This document shows, in pieces, positions 23,156 to 34,042 of a stretch of 64,000 nt of DNA. Numbering within the stretch: position 1 is the first letter of the stretch; each line of letters begins with the position of its first letter. Position numbers and translations under genes: made by a program. A model generated the notes under the pieces. That model ran no database searches and was not told the origin of the DNA. It saw nothing but the letters and a program-made list of their open reading frames with translations. Source of the DNA: Symbiodinium natans (taxonomy: Eukaryota > Sar > Dinophyceae > Suessiales > Symbiodiniaceae); the NCBI GenBank assembly GCA_905221605.1, contig CAJNDS010001291.1, forward strand, positions 25,001 through 89,000. Reading direction: 5' to 3'.

Positions 23156-24308
23156 GCCAATGAAAGTCTAGGCCGCCCGAGACCTGGCCGATCTTATTTC
23201 TTGGCTTATGGCGGTTTTTGGAGCTGCATACTACTGAGCTTGCGGCCTTGCGAGAAGTGGATGTTTCTAGCTGACCACCATGGGGCGCGTGCTCGCCTTG
23301 CCTCTCTTTTGGGAAAGTTGGCCAATTTGTATCTTCCCCTGTGTGCCTGGCGCCTAACCGTGTCAGTCGGCAAATCTGCTGTTCTTTGTTGATTGACAGC
23401 TTTCCTTGCCGCCTTGCACCAGTGGCTTCATGATGGTGATTTTTTGATGATTTGGCAAACGTCTTATGGGCTTTTGTGCCCGAACCGCCTGCAGCCAGAT
23501 CTCCTTGGGGTCTTTGCTGTCTTTAGCCACCTACCTGTCCCTTCTACGCGGCCGGGGAGACGCCCAGACTTCATGCGTTTTCTCGCGGAGAGCAAGGTCG
23601 CGAGGGTCAGCTACGGTCCCTGCCACCGATGCTGGTGGCGAGCCAGAGGAGGTGCTGCAGACGACCTTGCGGTTATGTTAGGCCACTTCAAGTTGTGGAC
23701 GGACTGGTTGCGACCCTTCTGGTGAGACTTAAAGGCAAGCAAAAGCGCCCCCAACCAGTAGTCTGGGTCGAAGTAACACATCATGGCCGGAAAACTGGCA
23801 TTGCTAACCTCTGGCACATTTGCAACAGCAAAGAAGAGATCAGCGCAGAAACTCGTACCCAACCACCAAATCCGACAGCTTGGTTTTATCCAGCTGTGGT
23901 ATTTGGCATAAGTATGTCCGCCAGATCAATGTGCCTATGAGAGTCGCAAGCACTGCGTGATGATGGGTCATAGATTTTCAGGTAGGCGGGCCCAACAAGG
24001 TGTCCGGTTCCTAGAGCTGGTGTGGCAAGCGCAGCAGTACGCTCGAAGTTGTTGCCCATGCGTCGTCAGATAAGTTGAATCACGCAAGCACATGTAGGGC
24101 CTGGGCTTCACGCTTCTTCCAAAATGGTGCTGCGCCTTGAGCGCACGCCACATGAGCCCGCAAACAGAATTTTTACTTCCATGGAAAGGAGACTTATTGC
24201 TCGGGCAGTGCCGGAGTAGGAGTTGGATGTATGTAGAAGGGAGGACGTCTCCAGTAGCACCTCGAACCTCTAGCACGGCACCCTTACAGGATTAGCGGAG
24301 GCTCAACA
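23156..24308. other. Noncoding stretch, nothing recognised
   Basis: No frame here shows a domain, repeat or motif. It separates the copia-like remnant from the repeat that abuts the helicase remains. Confidence 0.45.
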
Positions 24309-24560
24309 GACAAAAATTTTCTCTCAGCCCGAGCTCGAGCAGCTGTGAACATGAACGCGGCCAACTGTGGATTCAAGCATGCAGCAAGTCACATGGCCAA
24401 AAATTACGTCCATGATGCTGAGGAAAATTCTTTTAAAACTCGAGATACTTTTCGCAACTCACAAAGGTCGCAAAAAGGATTTTTAAAAACCCCGTGCTCG
24501 AAGGAAGAGCACTACAACTTTAGTTTGAGAGAGAAATGTCAGGCGAGCTGAAATTTTCCA
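24309..24560 (-). repeat. Inverted copy of the element 2 A repeat
   Basis: About 251 bases here are the reverse complement of 34944-35194, with only three mismatches seen (about 99% identity). It lies upstream of the helicase remains and of element 2. It could be the left arm of an inverted terminal pair, or the end of a separate related element in the other orientation. Confidence 0.85.
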
Positions 24561-24564
24561 TCTT

Positions 24565-26607
24565 GTGCTTGTTCTGCTCACCGGATTGGTTGTCCAAGGG
24601 CATTGGCATGACTCGTGGACCCATCTCATACACCCTGTCGTCTGTCAGGTCCTCAGGGGAAGGCATAGCACCCAAATCAGCAAGGCTTCTCATCCTGAGG
24701 GGCCCGGTTATGACGATCCTCTAAGTGGCCTCCTCGCAAGCTGGCTAGTGGAGGACAAAGTCTATGCCAAGGAATGGACTCCGCAGTTGCTGGCTGGACT
24801 TCTAGCCACTCTACCTGTTGCGCCGATGCCCAGCCAAGAGGACGCCCGAACTCCTGCGCTGTGGCATGCGGAGCGTTTAAGCCTGAGCCCGAACTCGCTA
24901 AGCAATGAGCAAGACCCAAGAAGCCGAGCCAGTGTCTTTGCACTTGCAGCGGGGCCGTCCTTCCTTTCGTGTCTTTGTGACACTTTTTGGGGGGTGACGG
25001 TCATCTTGCGGCGTTGGTTGGAACCTGTTCTTACGGTTTGGATGCCAATCGCTCCTCTGTCTTCATCACTGGTGCCCCTGGCAGCGGCAAAACACGCTCG
25101 TGTGCTTTCCTGGGAGTACTTGTTGCCTGCCTGACTAACAGACTCACCCTTTACACCGCACATGGCAACGAGTCAGTGCGAGCCTATGTCGAAGCCGTTG
25201 ATCGGTTAACCGCTGCAAGCAACGATTTCGTCCGCAGTCGCATCATTCGCGTCCCGGCCAGCAAGGAAAAGGATACCTACAAGCTTCCTTTTGACGCACA
25301 TGATGCGACCGGGGGATATTTAGTTGCAGCGACACATGGGACTATAGTTGCTCGGCTCAGCTTCCCATACTCGGTGCTCATTAACAGGTTGAAGGATGTG
25401 GAGCTTCTGCTCAGGGATGAAGCACAGCAACTGGGCACACCTGGCTCCAACACCATTCTGGCTCACATTCGACACGCGCTTGATGTCATGATTGGGGATC
25501 ACAGGCAGCCGGCGGGAGGATCCCGACCGAATTACCACTATGTGACGGAGCTTTTGGAGCAAAAAAACATGCGGCCTCAATGCCGTCCCGGCTGATCTGT
25601 ATACGCCTGCCACGCTACCAGCAGCATTGCTAAGGCAAACGCATAATAGCGCCGGACCGTGGAAAAAAGGGCAAGGAGATATGCCTTCCTGGGGCAAACC
25701 CAATTTGCACCCTGATATACGGAGTCTGGGTTTTCGGCCAACTCCATGCCTAAGCTGTGTAAAGCCAAAACAGGCCGAGACAGTCATGCAAGCCGCGGGA
25801 CTCAAGGCGATTGTGGGTCCAGCCATCAATCCTTCGCTTTGCTCATCCATGCGCCTCCCCCCGGAAATTTCTGCTGTCTTGTATGCCTGCCGATACTCGG
25901 AAGCTTGCCTTTTCAAGTTGAGGGGACAGGTTCCCTTTCTGCGCATGCCGCCAGGACCCAATTTGCAGCATCTGCTCGCGAGACCGCTACACAGCCCTGC
26001 TGGCAGGTGGATGGAGACGTGTCGATGTGTCCGCGTGCCTGACCAGGATGAGAGTCAAAGCAAACTGGGCAATAGTTACGACCTCAGCTGGTTGCTGACT
26101 GACATTGTACTCACCTTCGGACACCAGGTTTTTGCCGGGGCGCCCATTGGGCTGGTCTCCCAGTATGCCAAAATCGTGGTGCAAATGAAGTTTCTGTTGC
26201 GTTCTAGTGTCCCTGAAGACGAGCTAGGCGATGATCACATGAGCCTCATGGAAGCATGTCAAACTTCAGAGGATTTCCCTTTGACAGAATTGCCACACTC
26301 TTGGAACATTAGAGTCTTTAGGACTTTTCTCTCAAACAAGCTGGAGGCCCTAAAACGCTACTTTATGGCCATCACCACGGCCTGCTCCACTGGCCCCACC
26401 TTTAGCGTCTGCGTTTTTGTGACCTGCCGGGCATCCGGCTTCCTGTTCAATGGCGAGACTGGTTTTGCCCGAGCCACCTTCTCCTTCACTCGCGGGTTCG
26501 GACCGCTGGCTTTCTGGCGCCATACTATCCGGATGGCATTGGCGCGTATTTTCAAATGGCGGCCTGGAGGGCTGATTGAGTGCTCTGAGTACCTGCTGGA
26601 GCCTTGA
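24565..26607 (+). pseudogene. Superfamily 1 (UPF1-like) helicase, broken by frameshifts
   Basis: Three successive plus-strand frames (24565-25134, 24987-25595, 25627-26607) read as one ancestral protein. The middle one has Walker A GAPGSGKT, Walker B LLRDEAQQ and an SF1 motif III-like GDHRQPAGG. The third has a motif IV-like IGLVSQYAKIVVQM and an LPPEIS segment like the region after the SF1 QYRMH box. Frames change near 24.99 kb and 25.6 kb, and no clean motif VI is visible. It begins directly after the 24.3-kb repeat, suggesting truncation. SF1 membership is solid; the UPF1-like subgroup is likely. Whether it was host DNA or mobile-element cargo is unknown. Confidence 0.65.
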
Positions 26608-27082
26608 TGGCCCCAACATTGCAATGGAGTCGAACAAACAGGCCTTGCGGAAGCAAAGGGTGGCGAGCATCGTGTTACCACGGATTGCAAGGTTGGGCTG
26701 GATCTATTTGGTCTCCCCTTAGGGGTCGTGCAAGCCGAGGGCCTGTGAGCTCTCGGCGGATGGACAGTGAGTCGAGCTCTGCGAGCAGCTCTCTCAGTTG
26801 GGACTGGCCTGTTGTGCCGCCAGCCCCCGTTTTCCAGGCGGTTTGCATCCGGCCTCGGTCCTTTCATACCGCTTCACTTCAGCGTCAGCTAGACGCTCCT
26901 CCCAGTCTCTTTTCGTACGTCCTCGAGAGCTCTTTCTGTGGTGTGTTGGTCAGTACCAGAGAAGGATCCAGGATCCTTTTGTTTCTCGACCCTCCTCATT
27001 GGCTTGCTCTTGCACCGGCCCCCGGCCGCATACGTGTGTTCGCCTTCTTCTTCAGCTGTCCGACTAAGGTGCCGCTTGCAAC

Positions 27083-29315
27083 ATGTCCAATCCTCCCTCC
27101 GAACCGGACAATCTCGACCCTTGGCTCTTGTTCAGCCCCGCAGGTGTGGTCGACCGAACCGAGTGTGACTTGCGTGCCGCTGATGAGCAAGCCCAGTTTT
27201 TCCTTCGTTCTCTTCAGGGCTCTTTCCAAGGGGGTGAGTCGGGAGCCCTTGAAGATACTGAGTCTTTGGAGAGTCGCACCTGGGTCGACTGCAATAGGCC
27301 TTTTCAGGGTTTGCCCGGGGTTCCAGGGGACGATGAGGGTTGGGTCGACCCAGGATGGGTTCAGGGCAGAGAGCCTGTATTCGGCCCACGCATACCGCCT
27401 TCGTCGTGTGCACCTACCTCAATTTCTGAAGCTGCTTGGTATGACGCCTGTCGTGACTTGGAGACAGACGATTTCTTGATTGCGTGTGGCAAGCCATTCT
27501 TTTCAGGAATCCGATGACGCTTCGCTTCTGGTCCCTCTTCCAGATGACCGAATCTTGGGTGATTTCCAGCGTGCAGCTGTAGAGGCTACTTCGCAACAGC
27601 GTTTTGAGAGCAGGCCGAGATTTTCATGGGAAACATCTTCGTCTTTGCGTTTTTCCTGGGAGAGAGGAACGAGTCCTTTGCAAGTGATTGGTGCAATTGA
27701 TTTTCTTGATCCAGAGGAATCCGATGACGAAACAAAACGAAGGTGTGTGCCACCCACGACGGTCAAGTTCCTGAAACGCATCACAGTGGAGCGGTCGGAG
27801 GAAGACATCCGAACGGCTGCTCTTAAAAAGATGAGGCTGGTCATCTTGTGGGATCCAGAGGTGAGTAGCTTGGGAAGGTCCTTGCTGTCGTTGCTCGGTG
27901 CAGATGTAAACGAGGAGGCCATCAAGAAGTCTTTTTCGGATGCCTTCAGAACTAAAGCTTCCAGGACAATCTCAAAGCGAGGTGGGTCCCTCCTGAGGTA
28001 TTTTTCCTGGTGCACAACAGAGAGCATAGACAGCCCTCTTGCAGTCGATGAGCCGACCATATACATGTATGCAAATTTCTTGCGTGATTCAGGAGCCAGA
28101 CCGACTAGTATGACGCATTTTGTGGAAGGCCTTCGCTTTGTGCACGGGGTCGCCAAGTTGCTGCACATGGAGCCTGAAACAGTCCTTTCCAGCCGGGTGC
28201 TTGGCATAAGCCGGGACCTATATTTGATGAAGCGTCCTCTGCAACAGAAACCTGAACTGACGGTTCCCATGTTGATGGCATTGGAAGCATTCTGCGTGGA
28301 AACTGGACCAGTACTTGCGTGCATTTGTGGACAGCTGCTGTTTTGTGCGCATTCGGCTGACAGATGGAGCGATTCTCAGAACCTCAAGGAGATTTCAATT
28401 CAGGAGTCCGACGGCGTGATCTTAGTTGTTGCATCAGGCTTGACATCCAAGACGACTGTCTCTAAGGAGGCAAAAACCCGGCTGCTTCCCTACGCAGCCC
28501 TTGGCTGCGGGTTGTCTGGCAACAATTGGGCGAAAGCTTGGCTGGAGGCTCGTGAACATGAAGGCCTCTCTCTTGAGAACTTTGCGCTGCCGTCACGCCT
28601 CGAGAGCCAAAACCGCTGGAGCACTGTTCAGATGGGAAGCGTCGAGGCGACCAGCTACCTGCAGGACTTTCTGATTTTGAAGGGAATCGATCAAGACCAA
28701 GCCATGCAGAGGGCGACGCATTCGTTGAAGGCCACTTTGACATCTTGGGCGGGCCGCTGCCCTCGCCCAAAATTCAGTGGAGCGGAAAAGCGCCTTCTTG
28801 GACACCACATTGCTCCGAAGGAGAAATCACCGGCCACTTATGCCCGGCAGCAGTACACCCTTTTGTACGGGCGAGTCATGGCGATGTTCGAAGCCATCCG
28901 CGCGGGAGACTATGACCCTGACTTGTCTGACGTTGATCGGGTGGTGCAAGTGGCTGCAGCGGAGCGACCAGGTGCCGCCCAGGACGTCATTGCTCCGGAA
29001 CCCGAGGCGCCTGTGCCACGACACGATTTTGACGAGTTCGAGGACCCCCCTTCTTCACAGAGCTCTGAAGCTTCTGAGGCTCCAGGCCGCGGTGGAGGAG
29101 GCTTAGTGAGGGCCCCTTTTGGGCCGAATGTTTCTGAAGATTCTCTTGTAGTGCACACAGTGTCCGGCATAACGCATTGTTTGAAGGATCAAGCCAACTT
29201 GTGGTGTGGCCGACCTCTCTCGAGGAATCATATTCCTTTCCGTGAAGCGGGGGTCTATTTTGAGGACCCTGACCCCTGTAAACAATGCCGGCACATTTTG
29301 GAGGCTGCAGAGTGA
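27083..29315 (+). CDS. Tyrosine recombinase of element 2
   Basis: Residues here follow the 611-codon frame 27480-29315. Catalytic candidates are Arg295 in HSADRWSD, His414 and Lys417 in THSLKATL (HxxR box with Lys for Arg), His442/443 in LLGHHIAP, and Tyr454 in PATYARQ. The C terminus has a short Cys cluster (DPCKQC). A better start is the ATG at 27083, whose acidic N-terminal frame (144 codons) runs past 27.48 kb and appears to join this frame by a +1 shift near 27.50 kb. The family assignment is strong. It lies upstream of Gag, unlike element 1, where it is last. Confidence 0.8.
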
Positions 29316-29707
29316 TCGAAATCTTGAAGGAAAACGAGTGCATCTGTCCTTGTGAACAGCACAGACAGTACATCCTTCTGGCCAATCTCAGGCGTCGCAC
29401 CGAAGTCTGACAATCGGTGATGTTGCTCCCACTCGAACGCAAGTCGAGATCTTTGGGGAGAACAAGTGGTGCCTACTCCAGCTGACTCGAAGCCTTTATC
29501 GAGAATCACCCAGCTGTGAGAGCCGAGGCTTCATTCACCGTCAGAGCACTTCGGAATCACAGTCATGATAAAAGCATGGGCTTCTGCTCGGGGAAACTGC
29601 GGACACGTTTGACTGTGTTGCAATACCCAGCTTACTTGTCCGAAGTCGATCTTTAGGCTTCAACCCGACAAGGAGCGTGATCGTCCCGACTTGCTAGGAG
29701 TCGAGCC
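29316..29707 (+). other. Gap between the recombinase and Gag of element 2
   Basis: About 390 bases with no frame of note. No copy of the A or B repeats is present, so there is no sign that two separate elements are joined here. It may hold the leader for the Gag-Pol transcript. Confidence 0.4.
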
Positions 29708-30919
29708 ATGGCGGGGATTGCAGTGGACAGCGAGGCCTGGTTTTTGGAGCGTTGCCAGAAGGTCAAACTCAGCGAGTCCACCATTCGCACTCTTGTCGAT
29801 GCGGGATTCAAGAGCTTCGGAACCTTGGCTTTTGCTGTGTCTACCACGCCGACACAATTAGATGAAGCCGATGTGAAGCGATGGATGGGAAACATTTTTC
29901 CACATGACTTCCCGCCTGATCAGTCCTCTAAGGTGAGACGTTTGATGTTTGAAGCCCAAAACCTAAGCGTGGCTGACATGAAGGCACGCGTGGAGCCTGC
30001 CGCTGACACGGCTGCGGTTCGTGCTATGCCCAATGCGGAGCGCTTGGCCCGCCAGGAAGCCTTGAAGAAGCGTGTCACGGGCCTCATTCTTTCGCCTGAG
30101 ACCTTGCCAGCTCATTCCGTTGTGGACACTCTGGTCAAACAACTGGAGGATGGAGTCCTCCAGTACTTGCCAGCCTATCGCATCATCAGCCGTGCCCAGG
30201 AAGCTCAGATGTTGAAGAAAGACCAGCAAGTGGTGGTTGATGGCGAGGGGAACTTGAAGATGGCGAGCAAAGCAGAATCCGCCACTTGTGACACGCACAC
30301 TGACTTAGCTCTGCGCAACGCTTGGACTCGTCGCTCGCTGGCATATGATCTCGCTGGCCTTTGCAGCTTTCAGGTGCTTGAGGAGTGGTGTCACAAATGC
30401 TTCCTTGCTTTGATGAGGCCTGTGCCCAGTGGTTACTCCAAAGTAACCACCCATCAACTTATTGCTGCCGACCGGCACTTGTTCACGTTGGCCTCGCATG
30501 CGCTCCTTGGAAAACTTGCCGGCGAGCCCGGCCGCGAGAAGCCCTTGGAAACCCAGATCAAGCTGTTGTCCGAGTCGCAAGAGGTTTTGCAGTACCTCAA
30601 CGCTCTCCCTACTCCTCCTCCTTCTGCCCCCTGGCCAGGCAAGCGCAAATGGGATGACCCCAAAGGGGGTGAGAAGGGTGATAAAGGGAAAGGTAAGGGT
30701 AAGGGCAAGTCGTCTAAAGGTGAGGTTCGCAAGGAGTTCACAGTGCCCGACGGCTGTGTCAGCCGCGTGAACGACAAGCCTGTCTGCTTTGCCTTCAACC
30801 AAGGAAGGTGCCGCTTTCGAGTTAACTCCAAGAACCGTTGCGGCCGTGGTTTCCACATCTGTTGGAGAGCCGGGTGTGGTGGCGACCACCCTGGCCATCT
30901 GTGCACCAAGGGATCTTGA
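29708..30919 (+). CDS. Gag-like protein of element 2 with C-terminal Cys/His cluster
   Basis: A 403-residue ORF starting at an ATG in a good context (gccatggcg). The N-terminal two-thirds is mainly helical. A Pro-rich hinge and a Lys/Gly-rich basic stretch (KGDKGKGKGKGK, about 328-340) precede a Cys/His cluster near 362-400 with CFAFNQGRC and CGRGFHIC, like a CCCH zinc finger that could bind RNA. The stop is TGA at 30917-30919, and the next codons continue in the same frame into Pol, so readthrough would give a Gag-Pol fusion. The Gag role is inferred from position and the basic plus zinc-binding tail. Confidence 0.7.
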   Translation: MAGIAVDSEAWFLERCQKVKLSESTIRTLVDAGFKSFGTLAFAVSTTPTQLDEADVKRWMGNIFPHDFPPDQSSKVRRLMFEAQNLSVADMKARVEPAADTAAVRAMPNAERLARQEALKKRVTGLILSPETLPAHSVVDTLVKQLEDGVLQYLPAYRIISRAQEAQMLKKDQQVVVDGEGNLKMASKAESATCDTHTDLALRNAWTRRSLAYDLAGLCSFQVLEEWCHKCFLALMRPVPSGYSKVTTHQLIAADRHLFTLASHALLGKLAGEPGREKPLETQIKLLSESQEVLQYLNALPTPPPSAPWPGKRKWDDPKGGEKGDKGKGKGKGKSSKGEVRKEFTVPDGCVSRVNDKPVCFAFNQGRCRFRVNSKNRCGRGFHICWRAGCGGDHPGHLCTKGS

Positions 30920-33900
30920 CTCCGGGCGGGGGGCTCCGACCTTCCCCCGGAGCCTGCGCCGCTCTCCCCGCATTGTGTCACGCCCGTGCCTTTTGAGGCG
31001 AACTCTGTTGGCTTAGGTCCCGAAGCCCTTGCCGAGCAACTTCTTCGCAAGCCAACCTTGGAAGCCTTTGATGTTTTGCGAGTTTTCGACCTGTTGCCCA
31101 GGAATCCATCTAAACGAGATGCCTTCCATCACCGAAGCTTTGGTTGCGGTGCCTGGGTGTTCGGGTCCCAGATCGGAATTCGTACTGATACTAAGTCTTT
31201 TCCAAAGAGCTCCGCTCTCTTTTGCCGTTATGTTCACCAAGTGAATCCTCACCACACCTTTTCCAGCCTGGTCTTGCTTGATGATGTTCAAAGCCCACTC
31301 CATGTGGACTGCAACAATGACCGCTCCTCCTGGAACCTTGTCATCCCCTTGACCCGATTTCGCAAAGGCCACATCTGGGAAGAATGCGAAGGAGGGGCTG
31401 ACCGCTTTGAAGACGCTTCTGGCACTTTTTGGGGGCGTCTGCATGATGTATCCGCCGGACCAGTCTTGCTTCATGCCGCCGTGAACCGCCATGCTGTTTT
31501 GCCTTGGGAAGGCCGCAGGGTTGTGCTGATTGCCTTCACTCCCCGGGATAGTCCCAAGCTTCCCCTTGCCGACCGTGACTGGCTGGGTGTCATTGGCTTC
31601 CGCATACCCTCCTCATCCGCCTTGCCCACCCCTGGCCCGCCCAAACTCTTTCTCGAGGTGTTCTCCGGGTCTGCGACCCTGGCTCGAGCCGCCCAGAGGC
31701 TCGGGTTCACAGCCGTTGCTGTTGACAACTGTCCCCGGCGTCCTCAGGTTCCCACGGTTCGTCTTGACCTTGCTTCCGACATGGGCCGCGATGCCTTGTT
31801 TCGTTTGCTGCATGACAAAAAGCCTGCCGCGGTGCATTTGGGCCCCCCTTGTGGCACCTCGTCTCGGGCCCGTGAGCGGCCCTTGCCGGCCAAGTTACGC
31901 GCCCTCGGCCTCCGTGACCCTCGGCCGCTTCGGAGCGCCGACTTTCCCCTCGGCTTGCCTCACATTGACCCAGCAAGCGATGATGGGTTGCGCCTTGCCG
32001 CTGCCAATCGTCTTTATGACTTGGTCTTTCATGTCCTGCTTTGGTGCGCTGAGCACGACTGTGTCTTCACTCTTGAAAACCCCACGAACTCGTGGTTCTG
32101 GAGTGTGCTAGCCTTGAAGGTCCGCATGCACGCTTCGCCAAAGGTCCGCCGTTGGTTCAGTGACTTGCATGAGATCATCTTCGACGCCTGTGAGCACGGT
32201 GGCGCTCGTCCCAAGTCCACCAAGCTCCTCAGCAACCGGGCTGCCTTTGGCAGCCTTCGTGCCCGCTGCAGCGGCCGTCATGTGCATGAACCTTGGGGCG
32301 TCAGCTGGCGTGCTGGAGGTTGGGTTTGGTCCACTCATCTCGAGGCCCAGTATCCTGTTGTGTTGGCTGCTCGCTGGGCCGCTTGCTTTGCTTCTGCTTG
32401 CGATGTTTCCCCTGGCCAGCCAGAGGCCCCCGACCCGCGCTTGCAGTCTCTGTCCGCAGTGGGACGCCAAACCCGTAAGCATAAGCCCTTGGTTTCCGAA
32501 TATAAATTCGTGCGCATCATGCCCCGCAGCAAAATTCCCTCATCCGGTTGCAAGGTCCTCGGCGCGCCTCCCGTGCAAGGGGGTGACTCGGGGGAGGCCG
32601 CCGAAGCTCTTCCTGAAACTTCCCCAGACAGCGAGGGGCTTGGGTTGGATAGGGGTGAGGATTGCCAGGTTGGTTTCTACAGGGATCCTTGTGAGTGGTT
32701 CCAGGCTGCTAAGAAAGTGTGCCACCCTCTTGACTCCGAGAACGAACTACCAAAGGAGCTGAAAGCTTCTCTTGAGGCCAACATGGTGGCCGATCGCCGG
32801 GCCCTCTTTCTTCGTCGAAAACTTGCACTGATGAAGGCAGAGATCCTTTCCAAAAAGTTGGAACAAGACGAAAGCAAACTTCACTCAGCGATGCCATCGT
32901 GGATGCAGACCGTGATGCAAGGCAAGAGGATCCTACTTCTGGAGTCTTTGCTGCGACAGCACAATTTCGACGACATGGAGGCAATCGAGCTTTTGAAGTC
33001 GGGGGTGAAGTTGTCGGGTGTGTCCGAATGCCCTGCTGCTTTTGATGTCAAAGTGAAACCTGCCACGTCTACCGAAGCGGAGCTCCGTCAAGTCGCTCCC
33101 CTGAAACGGGCAGCACTACTTCTGGAAAATCGTGTCTCCGATCCCGAGCTAGAACGCGATCTGCTGAAGGTGACCATGGACGAAGCGAAGGCTGGATGGC
33201 TTCAGGGGCCTTTCAGCAGTGAAACGGAAGTTTCTGAGCACCTGGGGAGAACAGATTGGAGTTTGATGCGAAGGTTCGGCGTTCGACAAGGAGGCAAACT
33301 GAGACCGATTGACGATGCCTGCGATTCCGACTTGAACTGCACTTTCACCAGCACCATGAAGCTAAAGTTACAGGACGGCGACTTCTGCATCTCTTTGGCC
33401 ATGGAAATCGCAAAGCGCGTGATGGGAAAGCCGGGAGTCGTACCCAGAGAGTGGAGTGGCCGATGCCTTGATCTAAGTGGTGCTTACAAACAGATGGCAG
33501 TCTGTGAGCAACATCGGAGCTTGTGCGTTCTGCTTCTGCGTGATGCCGATGGCCGCCCAATCTTTTTCATTTCTTCAGCATTGGTTTTTGGGGCCTCAGC
33601 TTCAGTCTATGCCTTCTTAAGAATAGCTCGGGCCCTGAGCTTCTTAATGAACGTCGTGCTGGAGATCCCTCATGCAAACTTCTTCGACGACTATCCAATC
33701 CTTGTGCCTTCGGAAGATGCTGAACAGGTGGGCCTCTTATGCACGAAGTTCCTGCACTTGCTTGGTTGGAAACATGCCGAAATTGGAGAGGGTCACAAAG
33801 GCCTCCCCTTTGCGAAATCCTTTGACGTGCTGGGCTTGCATCTCGACATCTCTTGCATATCTTCGGGAACTTTGACAGTGGCTAACAAGCTTGGCCGGGT

Positions 33901-34042
33901 TGACCGACTCCTTGAGCGCCTTCGTGAGATCAAGGAGTCAGCAGTCCTTGCCGCCACGAGGGCCAAGTCCTGCTGGGCCTCTTGCGGTACGCAGCTGGGT
34001 TCTTCGGGGGCCGGACTTTGCGTTATGTTTGTGAAGACTTAA
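30920..34042 (+). CDS. Pol of element 2: 2OG-oxygenase-like, C5-methyltransferase-like and RT domains
   Basis: Open from just after the Gag TGA; residue numbers start at GTG 30986, and no ATG starts it. Domain 1 (about 80-190) has the 2OG-Fe(II) pattern: His106 and Asp108 in HVDCNND, His169 in NRHAVLPWEGRR, and Arg177/178. Domain 2 (about 220-470) has motif I EVFSGSATL, motif IV GPPCGT with Cys289, and motif VI-like LENP (364-366), fitting a C5-cytosine methyltransferase fold; the usual motif VIII is replaced by a GGARPKSTK segment. RT follows, with LDLSGAYKQM (about 828) and FFDD (about 900). The frame ends before RNase H, which continues at -1. Enzyme activities are untested. Confidence 0.8.
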   Translation, partial: LRAGGSDLPPEPAPLSPHCVTPVPFEANSVGLGPEALAEQLLRKPTLEAFDVLRVFDLLPRNPSKRDAFHHRSFGCGAWVFGSQIGIRTDTKSFPKSSALFCRYVHQVNPHHTFSSLVLLDDVQSPLHVDCNNDRSSWNLVIPLTRFRKGHIWEECEGGADRFEDASGTFWGRLHDVSAGPVLLHAAVNRHAVLPWEGRRVVLIAFTPRDSPKLPLADRDWLGVIGFRIPSSSALPTPGPPKLFLEVFSGSATLARAAQRLGFTAVAVDNCPRRPQVPTVRLDLASDMGRDALFRLLHDKKPAAVHLGPPCGTSSRARERPLPAKLRALGLRDPRPLRSADFPLGLPHIDPASDDGLRLAAANRLYDLVFHVLLWCAEHDCVFTLENPTNSWFWSVLALKVRMHASPKVRRWFSDLHEIIFDACEHGGARPKSTKLLSNRAAFGSLRARCSGRHVHEPWGVSWRAGGWVWSTHLEAQYPVVLAARWAACFASACDVSPGQPEAPDPRLQSLSAVGRQTRKHKPLVSEYKFVRIMPRSKIPSSGCKVLGAPPVQGGDSGEAAEALPETSPDSEGLGLDRGEDCQVGFYRDPCEWFQAAKKVCHPLDSENELPKELKASLEANMVADRRALFLRRKLALMKAEILSKKLEQDESKLHSAMPSWMQTVMQGKRILLLESLLRQHNFDDMEAIELLKSGVKLSGVSECPAAFDVKVKPATSTEAELRQVAPLKRAALLLENRVSDPELERDLLKVTMDEAKAGWLQGPFSSETEVSEHLGRTDWSLMRRFGVRQGGKLRPIDDACDSDLNCTFTSTMKLKLQDGDFCISLAMEIAKRVMGKPGVVPREWSGRCLDLSGAYKQMAVCEQHRSLCVLLLRDADGRPIFFISSALVFGASASVYAFLRIARALSFLMNVVLEIPHANFFDDYPILVPSEDAEQVGLLCTKFLHLLGWKHAEIGEGHKGLPFAKSFDVLGLHLDISCISSGTLTVANKLGRVDRLLERLREIKESAVLAATRAKSCWASCGTQLGSSGAGLCVMFVKT

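Noticed and set aside
27503-28324. Minus-strand 273-codon frame under the tyrosine recombinase
   Set aside because: Shadow of the recombinase gene, without motifs.
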